A stretch of 64,000 bases of DNA from positions 558,001 through 622,000 of the forward strand of contig JAZBQD010000028.1 of the NCBI GenBank assembly GCA_036583965.1, written 5' to 3'. The position numbers and the translations under genes were made by a program. Every line of letters starts with the position of its first letter. Positions within the stretch are counted from its first letter, which is position 1. This DNA comes from Prunella strophiata (Eukaryota > Chordata > Aves > Passeriformes > Prunellidae). Positions 24,962 through 36,548 of the stretch are shown piece after piece. The notes under the pieces are model-generated. The model saw only the letters and a list, made by a program, of their open reading frames with translations, was not told where the DNA came from and did not search any database.

Positions 24962-25261
24962 TGTCACAGGACAAGCTGGCTTGTACTGGACAATTAATTC
25001 GGCTATAAAGAAGAAACCCAGCCAGTTCCATAAACCGGCCCCTGGGTTGACTGACAGGAACCTCAACCAATTACATTCCATCCTAAGCTGCAGGCATCTC
25101 ACTGGTCCAGGAGCTGGGCAGTGTTAAAATATCAGACCAATGAGCTATCCAGTCAAACCCCCTTTAGAAAGAAGGGTTGAGCCAATAAATGCTCTCTGTT
25201 GCTACATGGACATCGGGTGTGCGGTCATCTCTGTCTCCACCCCATCCCCTGCCGTGTTACA
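24962..25261 (+). repeat. 3' LTR
   Basis: 300 bp from TGTCACAGGACAAGC to …GTGTTACA. It matches the 5' LTR at roughly 97% over the first ~274 bp, with the last ~25 bp of U5 clearly different. TATAAA is at 25004-25009 and AATAAA at 25184-25189. It lacks the extra 10 bp seen at the outer edge of the 5' LTR. Confidence 0.94.
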
Positions 25262-25267
25262 CCTTTT
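25262..25267 (+). repeat. Target-site duplication CCTTTT (right)
   Basis: Exact copy of 18565-18570, immediately after the terminal CA of the 3' LTR. Confidence 0.75.
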
Positions 25268-27717
25268 AAGTGTGCAATTTGGGCAGAAGGTGTGCCCAGA
25301 TACAGATACAATCCTCGGAGTTCAAAACCAGTCACTTCAAAAGTGAAAAAACAGGATCCAACTCTGACTGCTCACAAGCCAGTTAATGGGAGGTGACAAA
25401 AGACACATCTTGGAGGGTGTTCTTTAAGTGGCACACATTCTGCTTACAATTAGAAATTGCTTTGGAGCCTCTTAAGTTCCCAGCCTTGGTAACCTTCCAA
25501 GTAGTGCAATTAAAATTGGTAACAATATGATTCTGACTTGCAAACATTCTCTAACTTCATAATGACAATTTAAATATAGTTGTTAGTCTTCTATGCTGAA
25601 ATACTTCAATACTAAAGCTGCTATCAAATACTGACATCTGTCTTTTGAGACCTCTAAATCACTTCGTTATCTTGACACCCAGACTTCATAATCAGACGAA
25701 TCTTTTATCCTGTGAGACACAAGAGTCAGTCTTCATGAACTGCTTTTCAATCAAAACACTCTAGGAAAAAAAAAAAAGGATTCCTACCTCCATTTATTGA
25801 TGAAAAGAAACAGAAAGATGAAATCATTTACATGTCTTTATTGGGGTTTATTGGTGAGCTACATGAAGCACCAGCAAAAGAAAGCACAGTTGCTTCACCT
25901 CCCATCTTCTGACATAAGCACTTGCCAAACATTGCTCCTGATGTATTTTGAATGAGGTTGGAAAGAAGGGTTTTTTTTTTTTTTTTTTAATGTCTTCAAT
26001 GAACTGATAATGAGAAGTATTTCTTTATTATTTACTATAAAAAGGAATACAAGGAAACACTGAGTGATGCAGAAAATTTCAGACACTAGGATCTGTCCAG
26101 TGTGTTCTCAAAGCTTTACCCTCACTTTCCTCCCCCCAGGCTGTGAGGTTTCTCTCATGCAGAAGATGCTGGCTCTGTCTCTCTGGGTCAGCTGTTCCTC
26201 TGCTGCTGAGAGTCAGATTGAATGCACTCACATCACAGACCTGCCAAGTGGGACTGAATGTTCCACTGATTTTGAAATGTCTGCAATGGCCAAGACTTCA
26301 AGTTTTGCCCATGTAATTAATTTTATTGGAATCAAATATTCTTAGTTATTCAGATCATTGAGAGGCTTTTGGCTGAACTGAAAAATTTAGACTAAAGTGT
26401 TGTTCATGGTAATGATGAAGTTCAAATACAGTAACATTTAAGAGGCTGATTAATTTGGTCTTACAAGAAATTTGGATATGACAGTCCTTTTAGGACTTCA
26501 CTGCGTAGTTTAGTAGTACATACCAGAATAAGATAATAAATTATTTAAGAGATCAGCATTACGCAGAGATTTGGGGAAACAAAAGTGCTGAAGATTGTAA
26601 TACTCCCTGGCTGTGACCACATGGACCTATGAATTTTGAATATGATGGGGAAAAAACCCAAACCTTATCCTTCAGCATATTCTATTTTCCATAACTGAAG
26701 ACCACCAGAGACAGTTCACACGATTTCCAGACATCATTAATGCAATTCCAATAAACCAGAAAGGGTGCCTCTCTGTCTTATTGAGCAAAGCTATCCAAAA
26801 ATACTTAAAACATTTTTCTGTCCAAAATGGTGATTTTTATTGGACCCTATGATAGATATCTCAGTGTCAACAACGTGCTGCAAAGGTAACAAATTGCACA
26901 TGCATATTTAATACACACATTAAGTTCTGTAACTAACAACCTCCTAAACACTCTGATGTTGCCTCATATTTCTTTCTACTAGGAAAACTTTAGAGAGTTT
27001 GTTTTTTTGAGAGCAGGGCAGGTTCCTCCTATTGGGAGTAAACAATTGTTGCAGCCTGGAGATATTTAGTGAAAGAAATTGTTATTTTCTACTGAGTGAA
27101 AAGTGAGAATCAGAACTGTTCCTGTAATCTTTCTCCTCTTCCTCACAAACGTGGGGAAAAGTAGTGGGGGTGTAGAGGGCTTGGTTTTGCTTTTAAAACG
27201 AGAAGCAGCAGAGCACAGTGAAGTAGAAGAGGTAAGATGAGAACTAAAATCATTATCTTTGGTTGCCTTTGATCCTATATATAACAGGATGCTCAGGGCA
27301 CATGGGGAGCTTTGTACACACCACATCCTACCTACATCTCCCACCAGAATGCACCTTCAGGCCGTAAGTCCAGGTTATGGTTACAGCACCAAGCTTTGCA
27401 ATTGTGTGCACAAGATACCCACAAAATGCCTCTTAACTTGAAAGTGGCTTACCGTAGAAAAACAAAGAGCAAGGAGAAAGCAGCATGAGGCTCTTGCTGA
27501 AATAAACCTTTTTTTTCTTTCCTCTACTGATCAGGTGGAGGAAGAAAAAGAATATCAGATATTAGCTGCATACAGTGCCAAGACATCTTACCTCATATAT
27601 TGACACTTCATTATAGTCTTTGAAAATACCCAATTTTAAGAAATAAGGTATATAAAGTAGTAAGCAAAAACTTAAAGCACTTGAATATCAATATAAATAA
27701 CATTAAAATGCCTATTT
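25268..27717. other. Non-coding stretch
   Basis: AT-rich DNA with an 18-base T run at 25971-25988. No supported gene or recognised repeat. Confidence 0.5.
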
Positions 27718-27921
27718 TTAACCACCAACTACTGGGAGCTTGTGGCTCCGGTTATCCAAAAATGTTCTCTGCAGCCCTCCAGTGGTGAAAGGCACAGCAG
27801 AGCTCAGCGAGAACGACCCCGTTTTCTCTGATGAACTGCCGGCAGGTGAAAAGACATTCCCCACGAAATAAAACCTCCCACGCTTGTCTAAAGAAAAGGT
27901 CCTTTTAAAGGAAGCAATCAC
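27718..27921 (-). other. Exon-like block with strong splice acceptor
   Basis: On the minus strand a pyrimidine-rich tract (about 27958-27924, 'tttcctcctctttacttt', then 'ctaat' and 'ttctag') ends in AG at 27923-27922, a textbook acceptor. The next 67 codons are open in phase 0 until TAA at 27720-27718, and the block is more GC-rich than its flanks. It is not a simple continuation of the exon at 29.0 kb: that exon ends in phase 2, and joining them in that phase meets TGA at once. It may be a terminal or alternative exon, a non-coding exon, or chance. I recognise no domain. Confidence 0.25.
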
Positions 27922-27931
27922 CTAGAATTAC

Positions 27932-28429
27932 ATTAGAAAGTAAAGAGGAGGAAAGCAATTCCCCTCCATCAAAATGTTACGTGTTGTATGTTAATCTGCC
28001 CAGAAAATACGGCATTCCCACCAGGACACCACGGCACGTTGGGTCAGTAACACAAGGAGCAATTAATTTCCTACAGTCACTTTCTGCTATTCATATACAC
28101 ACATGTAAACAAAGTCAAGTAGCATCTGCTGGAAAGAATCGATTTCCTCACAAAGTTACGGCTCAAGCAGTTGGTTGGGGTTTTGTTAAGAAAGCAAACG
28201 CCAAACAAACACGAAGTTTTCTCTCTCACACACATGCTCACAAATAAAATAAACACCAAAGCCCCATACAAAAATAAGAGCAGCTGAAACGTTTGAAAAG
28301 AACATAAAAAAGACTGAGACAGAGTTCTCAAAACTAAGTTTCTAAAACTTGGGGCTCGAAAGCCAGTCCTAAACTGCACGGAAACAATGCAAGGGAAAAG
28401 AAAACAAGTAGTGGCAAGAAATCGCCGAC
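27932..28429. other. Transition into CpG island
   Basis: Ordinary AT-rich sequence up to about 28420, then GC content rises sharply. No gene supported. Confidence 0.5.
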
Positions 28430-28934
28430 ACCTGCGCGACCGGAGCTCTTGGAAGGGGCACGGCTCGCTGGGAGACGGGAGCGGGCGGGAGCGCTGCGGA
28501 GCAGCGAGAGCCCCGCCGCACCTGCCGCACCGCGGGCGGCGGGGTCAGTCCTATCCCGGCCTGGGGGAACGACAGCGCTTCTCCTCCGCTCCCGGCCTGG
28601 GCAGCTTCAGCGCTTCTCCTCCGCTCCCTCCGCCCAGCCACGGCGCGCAGAGGCGCAGCCCCGGCCCGGGCCCGATGCGCGGCTCTCGCCGAAGCGGCCC
28701 CGCAGCATCACCGCGGCGGCAGCGGCTCCTCCCGCCCGGCCCCTCCCGCACGGCCCCGGGACAATCGCGGCTGGCGAGCTGCGGGCACCGCTGCCGACCC
28801 GCCGAGACCCCCGCCCCAACTTTGTGCCCCTCGCTGCGGGGAGCGGCGTCTCTGCCCGTCAGCCCCGCGCAGGGCGAGGAGCCGCCGCGCTCCCTCCGTC
28901 CCCGGGCAGCCGCGCCCGGCCCTCGCCCCGGTAC

Positions 28935-29023
28935 CTGCCTTTGGCGGCGAGCAGGCTGCCCAGCCACAGCGGGAGCAGCAGCAGCGCCGCCGGGCCCCAG
29001 CAGCAGCAGCGGCGCCTCCGCAT
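28935..29023 (-). CDS. Probable first coding exon of a secreted or membrane protein
   Basis: The minus-strand ATG is at 29023-29021 (purine at -3, C at +4). The 29 codons that follow encode four Arg, three Cys and a Trp, then a hydrophobic core 'AALLLLPLWLGSLLAA' and Lys-Gly: the layout of a cleavable signal peptide or a type II signal anchor. Two more bases (AG) precede a consensus donor, CAG|GTACCG, with GT at 28934-28933, so the exon ends in phase 2. The next exon is not identifiable in the ~28.9 kb to the left edge, which implies a very long first intron, common in vertebrate genes with CpG-island promoters. I cannot name the gene. Alternative: an open-by-chance GC-rich frame. The combination of ATG, signal sequence and donor favours a real exon. 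Confidence 0.6.
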
Positions 29024-29165
29024 CCCCGGCCCTGGTGCCGGCTGCCGGCCCGGCTGTGTGCGCTGCGCTGCGGGCGAGCCGGCGGGCGGAGGCTGCTGCC
29101 GCCGCGCCGTCACTCGCCCTCGCTGCCAGCGCCGGGGCGGCTCCGGCCCCCGCCCGGGACCGCGG

Positions 29166-29173
29166 CGACGTCA
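29166..29173 (-). promoter_or_regulatory. CRE-like site
   Basis: CGACGTCA on the plus strand (TGACGTCG on the minus strand), seven of eight positions of the cAMP-response element palindrome. It lies ~145 bp upstream of the proposed ATG within the island. CREB/ATF factors bind such sites when the central CpG is unmethylated. Function here is inferred from motif and location only. Confidence 0.4.
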
Positions 29174-29360
29174 CGGCGAGGGCAGGCCCGAGTATTCATG
29201 AGCCGGGGCAGCGGCCGCGGGCGGGCCCGCACCTGCCCGCGCAGGGGGCACCGCAGCGCCGCAGGGCAGGGCGGGCCTGGGCTGGGGACACGGGGAGGGC
29301 ACGGCCAGCCGGGAACAAGGACACGGCAGAGCGGTGGGCAGCGAGAGAGACGGGACGGAG

Positions 29361-32300
29361 AGGAGGAAGACGAGGCTTTGGTGAGGGATGAGAAGGGCGC
29401 CGGGAAAGGGAGACACAAAGGTGGCGACTGGAAGAAAGGAACTGAGAAGAAAAGATAAAGTAACAGTTCAGTAAAGTTGGAGGGAAACAGAAGACCTTGG
29501 AAATGGTGGGTTGAAAATTAAATGCTTTTGTTGGAGGAAAAGGACAAATCGCAAAGATTTTGGTAAAGGGAAGAAATGAACGAGGAATGGACAAACCTTA
29601 GCCACCGAGACTGCCGTGGTGAGGCTCGGTGCGATGCACGCAGGCCGTGAGGCCAGGCTGGGGAGGCGAGGAAAGCCGGGGCTTGGGGCCTCACAGGTGC
29701 GACTCGTTACCAGGACTGCAGACAGCTGAGATATTCTAGCAGGAAAGCACCGACAAACACGAGCACACTCACATTATCACATTAAGATTACACATCACAC
29801 TGCGAGGTATTAGCTCCATATAAGCTGTGAGAGCCACCAGGAATTACTGTACCCTTCAAATGCTCCCTCATCTGTGCTCTGTCCCATCAATTGTTTATCA
29901 AAGCCACCTGACTCTGGAAAAGCCAGTACTTCCAACAGAATCACTGCTCCAAGGGATTCTTGTTGGTCAGTGGGCTGTGGGAGCATTGTTATTCTGACAG
30001 AGCAATGTTGGGATGCTCTCCTGAAATGTTCCCTGAGCACCTCGTGCCTGAGAGCAGCCCCAGGGCTGTCCCACAGAATGCACGGTAACTTTGGCACCAC
30101 AGACAACACAGTCATTGAATAAAATAATTTGGGTTTAGGTCTCTATCACTATTCCTCTCCATTATTTTTCCCTATATGTGGTGCTAGAAGCATGAATCAT
30201 TGAGCAAAATGCATTGAGTAGATGGAATGCAGGACTCTCTCCTCTTCCTCCTATCCACACACAGAGAAAAATTGGGATGGGATACAGAGACAAGAACCCA
30301 AGCCCTTTTCCAAACCAGAGATGTAATGCTTCATCTGCTGAGGAAGACAGATGGAAGTAAACATTTACTGTTATATTGCATTCAGACAAAAAAAGAAAGT
30401 CCAAATTAAAACTGTTGGGACAAACTTCTAAAGCTCCTTCTGGCTGCATGTCTAATTAGTTATGGAATCTGCTTCCCTGTAGTCTCTATTGTGAGCTTGA
30501 ATAGAATAGTGTATAGAACAAACAGGGGAAAATCAGAAGTAAAGTAACTTTGAATACCAGAAAACTATACAGAAAAATAAAATTTTTGCCACCATTCACT
30601 ACTTTTAAAAACTTTTAAATCTCTAGGACTGTTAATTTATAAATAAATAAGTGAAAATAGTGACAAACAGCATAAGCATTTTTTAACACAACTTTCTGAA
30701 AGGCAAGAAATACGACCTAACACTCTGCAATATATATAAATATATATAAACACAGCATCATCATTTAGAGGAGGGTGTTTTCCTACAGGGAACCAGCAAG
30801 TCTTTGAGGGAGCTAAAATTGGAAAATATTGCATTTTTAGTATAAGCCTGTTATTAAACAATCCCAAATAAAACTGATTTGGTGGTGGGACATAGAGCGC
30901 AAGTTTGCAAGGCAGATGTTGTACAGGAAGAAGCATCTCCTCAGCCAACTTACAGTCTAAATAAATAAGCCAGATAACAGAAATAAAAAGAGATAAATGC
31001 TGCTCCATTCTGTGGGGAGGGAGCTGAATCACAAAAGAAGAGGCCTCACCAATAGATAACATTACAGTGGTGTCAGAATCAAAACCTAATTTCAGCTCTG
31101 GTACCTTAATGAAAAACTCTCCTCCTTTTTACCTGGCTGTGTTTGTTTATTGATGTGACAGCCTGGGTGTTCTGCAGTCATCTGCTGGTGTCTCATACAG
31201 GAGATGGATGTAGATGGATAGAAAGGTTTACAAACAGTAACTGATGATTTGGCACTGGGCAGGTATTTATAATAGATAATTGCTATTACCTCTTCTATTT
31301 AATGCTGACTTGCAACCCAGTGTGTCCATTAACTCCTACAGCTTTCATCAAGGCGTGAGAAAGCAAGTGGAAAATCCTTCAGTCATTTCATTCTTTTTTT
31401 TCTAATCATTGCTTAACTGAAAGTGTGTATCCTTCAATTTTTCCTTGCATATACATTTTTGACAGAACCATTGCAGCAGGGAGATGTATTCTTTAGTCCC
31501 AAACAGGAGCATGCTGAAGGATTACCTCTGACCTGAGATCCATCCATTCACATGTCTAGAACTACCACTTTCTCCTGACATGGTTTATTGGTCCTGTAAA
31601 ATAAAAATTCTAAAACAAGGGGGAAAAGGTCACAGCCATGCATTCCCTGCAAATTATTGACACGGACCTGGCACCAGAGGCAGTCAATCAGAAAGATCCA
31701 TTTGAGTCTGGAAATGTAAAGATTATTTTTATCATAATTTCCCTAGCATGGATTCAAGATACTGCTGGAGGCCAGGATTTAACCCTGACAGGCAGAATTT
31801 GCTGAAGAAATCTGTGTTGCTCCAAGGTCGTGGTCGATCCTACCTCATCATATATCAGGACTTGTAGCTGGGAGCTTTAACTATTGGGATGTTCATGTTT
31901 TCTGAATAGAAGTCTTTAATATCAAGGTGAATATTAGATTTTCTAAGTAACAAAGAAGAGAGAATTTAGCAGTAATAGTCAGGTATGAAGTGGGGTAACT
32001 GTACTGTGAAGTGCATTAGACTCCATTAGTTAAAAAAATAACAGAAACAACAAAAATAAAGGAAATCATAAAAAAACCAATCTATTTTAAGATTATAAAA
32101 GTCACTCTGTCATCCATAGAAAAGAATTCAGTATATGTAAATACACATAATTCAGATCCTACAGCAAATCCCCATTGTGGCACTGGTTGTAGGATCAGGG
32201 TCTAAGGTTTGAAGTTCTTCACAATTTTGTTTTAAGACATGTTTGTGTAACACCAAAAATAGGAAGGACATAACCTGATTGGGTGCCTATAGCCATGATT

Positions 32301-35300
32301 CCAACAATTTTAATGTATAGTTAGAAATAACCAACCAGCTAAGGTACAGGAATCTAGATTTGATTACATTTAGAAGATATTTACGTATTACCCAAGAAAA
32401 TGGCAGCATATTTTCATGTTGTAGAAAAAAAGGGAAAGGAGAATAAGTGTAATTTTAAAGAAGAAAATGGATTTAAAGTACAGCATTATAGAGTATGCAT
32501 TTTCTCTGGTACATGAAGTTTGCTATTGCAGTCACAGGATAGAAAAAGTGTTTCCAATAGAATGGAAATAAATTCTGGGGTTGCTGGTGAATATAAAGTA
32601 ATGGTTTTGCTGTGTGCCAAATGCAGCAGCAATAGCAACGATGTAATTTATGTTTCCTCCCAACAAGCGTGGAGTAGGCCTAGGGCCATCCTGATTGTTT
32701 GTTCTTGCTGCATGGGTTTAAACTCGCCTTGGACATCAGAGGACATGAAGAGAATGAGGCAGCATTTTGCTGCTCCTACCACAGGGGCCATTGCCTGTGT
32801 AGAAATTTGCAAGCATTTCTGCAGACTTCTGCAGCTCAGGAACTTTCAATAAATAAGCACGGTGGCCATCAAGCAGAACAAAACAGCCTGAGAAATGAGT
32901 ATAAATATAAACATTACTTACCATATATGCTGCAACTGCTAATGTGTTAATTAAACAGAAGAAAATGTACCTAAATTATTTATTCTTAATAAATGAACCA
33001 TTTGAATAATGAATATGTGTGTTCTATAACCATCAGGAAGGTTTTAAACAAAAGGGCCTATTGAAGAAGGGAAAATCACATGAAAGGTGGGGAGAGAACT
33101 GTATTTGTTTAAATACCATTAAGAACCCAAGCAAAGGCAAATGGCTGTAATGGTGGGAATTAATACTGCTGACAGGCCATTGCATTGTCCCGTACACTTT
33201 GTGCACAGTGCTGTAATTCCTGTTTGAGAATACAGATGGGAGCTCTGAAAGTGTATTTAACTCTGCAGTGGCTAATCAGAATAATGGAAATGTGCACTCA
33301 GGTCCTCAGGTCTGGTATTTGAATCCTCAACACTGAACCCTGCTGCCTTCAAACCTCTGCTCCTGTCACACTCCTCAGCTTCTAAGACATCCATCCTGGC
33401 TTAGGCTGCATAAGAGGCACGTGGGTTTAATTGTTATTTCCAAAGCAGTTTTTGTTCTTAATGAATTATGAACCTTCCTGGGTTTTTATTGTGAGAGATC
33501 ACTAAATAAAATCATGTTATATGCTAAAAGTTAATCTTGCTTAATCCCATCCAAGCAGGCCTTTGATGGGCACCTGTGTAAACCACTTGTTTGTCAGTGC
33601 AAGATGAATTACTGGGTGCTATTACCCTTCTTTTGTGTTATCCAATTTGGATCTTTCATTTAAGACATTTTACATTTTATGTAAATAAAACAGAATTTGG
33701 AAGCAGAGATAACATATTTTTTATAGCATTAATGAGATTATCCTCAGAGAATAAGAAAATTAGCAAATCTATAATTTTCTATGGAAAATTTTTAATGAAG
33801 GTAACACAGGGTTTCAGCCTTAACATTGGATCCAAATTGGGAAAGATACAGTTAAAATTAAAAATTGGAATAAGTATTTTGCCTATAGCCAAGATATAAT
33901 TTCAAGAAAATTAAACTAGGAACACACTGAATAAATATTTATTTTTAAATTCTGGGAAGTCTGACTTAGAATTAGTTTTTGATGCCTCTATCCAAAGGCA
34001 TCAAAAGCACTGGGTGTAAGTCACAGCTAGGGCACTGTCTGGGATCCTGACTAGTCAGACAGAGAGATTAATGCCTCCAGCAGAGCTACAATTGCAGCTT
34101 CCCACATACACTCACCAGAAATTCCTTCCCCCTCTGAAAGTCTGGGCAATACAGTCTTATTATGTACATTTAAACTGGTGGCTGTTGATTTCAAGTAAGT
34201 CACTGTGTTTTACCTCTGGCATCCCCCCCAATTAATATTTTTATACTTTTGAGAAATATTTCAATCGAAAAGTAATGAATCATAGCAACATGATTTCAAA
34301 ACACCTCAAATTCTCCTGTTTCTTTTGTGAGAGTGTTCTCAGTGTCATTCCTGCTGTGAAAAGTGACAACCTTTCTTATCTCTCCTATTTGGCATTAGCA
34401 ATTGGACCCCAGCAGCAATAAATGAGTTTTTATTTGGTTACTGGTCAGACACATGAGGGTCAGAGCTGCCCTAGCAGGACACAGGACCTGAATCAGAGTG
34501 TGAGACAGATCAACATCTGCACTGGGGCTGGCACCAAACAACAGGAAAAGTCACAGAGAGTGCCTGGCACAAGTGGATAATGCTGTTTGCAGATTATTAG
34601 ATCATTAAATTGGTGCTGCTGTGCAACCTGCTGAACCAGGGCCTTTCTTTGAGACCATTTTTCCTGCACTCAGAGAGCCAAAAATGTGGCCTTGTGGAAC
34701 ACTAAGTCAGCTCTTCATGGGATGGACTTCATGGCTTGCTGAACTCGAGTTTAACTTTGGATAACTTAAATATCCAGAGGAAATGAGAACATCAATGTAA
34801 CTCCAGTAGTCTTAGTTCTTGGGAGGAAATGCTGTCACATGAAGCAACAGCAAGCAAATTCTTTAACTCATTTAACTCTTAAGCGTTTATTCAAAACATT
34901 TATTTCTCCTTCCTCATATTTCCTGCCTTCAAACCAACCTTCCTGTCCTATGTGCAGAACAGTCTGTAAACAGCATAGTAAAGTTGGAGTTGTAAATTGG
35001 AACTCCATTGCAAGGTTTATAGCCCATGTTCATTCATTATGTTTTCCTTTTTGCTTTGTACAGACTTTAGGGAAGATGTGAATCCATGTAGGGACATATT
35101 TGAATGTGTGGAGGGGGAATAACAATAAATATCCAAGATGACCTTTGAAGCCCAACTAAAAATGTGATTTGAAAAAAATTTAATGGTACTGAAGAGAAAA
35201 ATGACAGCATTTCTATCTACCCTTCATAGTAGTGCCCTTCATGGATCCCATCAGACAGCAGAATAAAATTTCTGTAGAATGTTTTTCCTGCTCCATACCT

Positions 35301-36120
35301 TCTTCAGAACTTTCTCAGCTCTTATACCTTTACGCATGTTCTAGAACTTTTAAATGAACATTTCGTTTACTTCATCCTCAATATTTTACACATTAACCTT
35401 TCAGTTAATCAATATTTCCTGTACCTACTTTCTTCTAATTTCTGTAAGTTTTCTTAATACTTCCTGAAGCTCTAGAACAAAGTGTCAGATTATAAATTAG
35501 GGTGAAGTAGCCTAAAATCTATGAGGTTTTTGCATTATATTTATAACAAACACAAGTTATTCCAAACTAACACTTAGAGAGCTTCTATTTATTTGGCAAA
35601 GCACAGCTTCCCTTTTTCAAAATGAAAAAAAAAAAAAAAACCACCTTTGCCAGAAGAGAATATTCTGATACAAAAATATAGTCAAAGCTTGGAATCTCTA
35701 CGTGGCTATTAACATTGCTGTAGTGCTACCTTTCCTGGAGTTTAATTACCATTATTACATCAGGCTGAATGTCAGAAAATGTTGATGAAGGTAACGATTT
35801 TGCCCTCACTGTAAAATTTCCTCCTCAAGCTAAATTTGAACCAGTTAACTTTCAATTGCTGCTCTTCGTTTTTTTGATTGATGATAATTCCTTATAATTT
35901 CCTACCTTTTCCCCCGTGTCTGATTTCTCTTGATTATTATAATAATATAAACCTATACTGTATCTATTTTGCTTTCTTCTGAGGTGTATTTCTCGAAAGT
36001 AACCACTTCAGGTTTAGTGCTGTTGGATCTGAGCTGCTCTGTTTTGGCTGATCACTCAGCAAGAGCTGGTATTTCTAGGAGCTCATCATTTCAGAGGGAA
36101 TATAGATAAAGAGTGCCATC
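29361..36120. other. Upstream intergenic stretch
   Basis: GC falls back to background by about 29700. A small TA-rich simple repeat lies at 30729-30752. The minus frame at 29810-30115 is open for 101 codons but shows no domain. No supported gene, RNA or recognised transposon. Confidence 0.5.
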
Positions 36121-36468
36121 CAGAGCCACACAGAGCTCCAGGGAAATGGGAAATGAGAAAAACCTGCCTGAGCCACATCAGCAAGAGCCACGGCATGGAA
36201 TGAGCCTGAAATGGGAGATGGGGAAAACCTACTTGAGCCACATCCAGAGCCACGCAGAACTCCAGGGAAATGGGGAAAACCTGCCTGAGCAACATCCAGA
36301 GCCACGCAGAACTCCAGGGAAATGGGGAAAACCTACTTGAGCCACATCCAGAGCCACACAGAGCTCCAGGGAATGGGAAATGGGGAATACCTGCCTGAGC
36401 CACATCCAGAGCCACGCAGAACTCCAGGGAAATGGGGAATGGGGAAAACCTGTGTGCCTGAGTCACAG
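36121..36468. repeat. Minisatellite, six units of about 52-66 bp
   Basis: Six tandem units, each beginning 'cagagccac(a/g)cagarctcc' (the second unit diverged), followed by 'agggaaatgggga' and 'aaacctrcytgagccacat'. Units 3 and 4 are 52 bp and nearly identical; others are longer by small duplications of 'aatgggga'. The repeat stays open on both strands (140 codons on the minus strand), a by-product of a unit without stops. Confidence 0.92.
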
Positions 36469-36511
36469 CACTGGGGGCTTTCTCTGTCCACTTTGGGAAA
36501 CAGTGCAATGT

Positions 36512-36514
<3 letters not shown>

Positions 36515-36547
<33 letters not shown>
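36515..36547. repeat. T33 homopolymer
   Basis: Thirty-three uninterrupted T, about 45 bp after the minisatellite. It could be the poly-A tail of a minus-strand retrocopy or a simple slippage tract; no retrocopied gene is recognisable next to it. Confidence 0.9.

Positions 36548-36548
<1 letters not shown>

Larger units (their letters stand above)
18571..25261 (+). mobile_element. Class II endogenous retrovirus, env-less, defective
   Basis: A 6.69 kb provirus on the plus strand in the order LTR, PBS, leader/gag, dUTPase, protease, RT, RNase H, integrase, LTR. Domain order and the dUTPase next to the protease are of betaretrovirus/ERVK type, whereas the PBS looks like the tRNA-Trp site of avian alpharetroviruses. 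Only about 440 bp separate the integrase end (24518) from the 3' LTR, so env is absent. Every coding region is broken by stops or frameshifts. LTRs differ at about seven positions over the first ~274 bp plus a diverged U5 end. If the CpG-island exon at 29.0 kb is real, the provirus lies antisense in its first intron. Confidence 0.95.
28430..29360. promoter_or_regulatory. CpG island / promoter region
   Basis: About 930 bp of dense CpG and very high GC in an otherwise AT-rich window, with many GGGCGG/GGGCGGG-type boxes and CAG-rich stretches (around 28976-29013). Unmethylated islands of this kind mark vertebrate promoters and keep CpG from decay. The long open frames on both strands here (up to 334 codons, plus strand) result from scarcity of AT-rich stop codons. 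The minus-strand exon at 29023-28935 lies inside and gives the likely direction of transcription. No plus-strand gene is evident, though a bidirectional non-coding transcript is possible. Confidence 0.88.

Noticed and set aside
28387..29391. 334-codon plus-strand frame (and 207-250 codon frames on both strands) in the CpG island
   Set aside because: Extreme GC content removes stop codons; the translations are Pro/Ala/Arg/Gly-rich without domains. Only the short minus-strand exon has an ATG, signal sequence and donor together.
29810..30115. 101-codon minus frame just upstream of the CpG island
   Set aside because: No domain, no CpG association and no splice-site pair; length is within chance expectation.
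36086..36508. 140-codon minus-strand repetitive protein
   Set aside because: A by-product of a stop-free minisatellite unit; unit lengths are not multiples of three, so no protein repeat is maintained.
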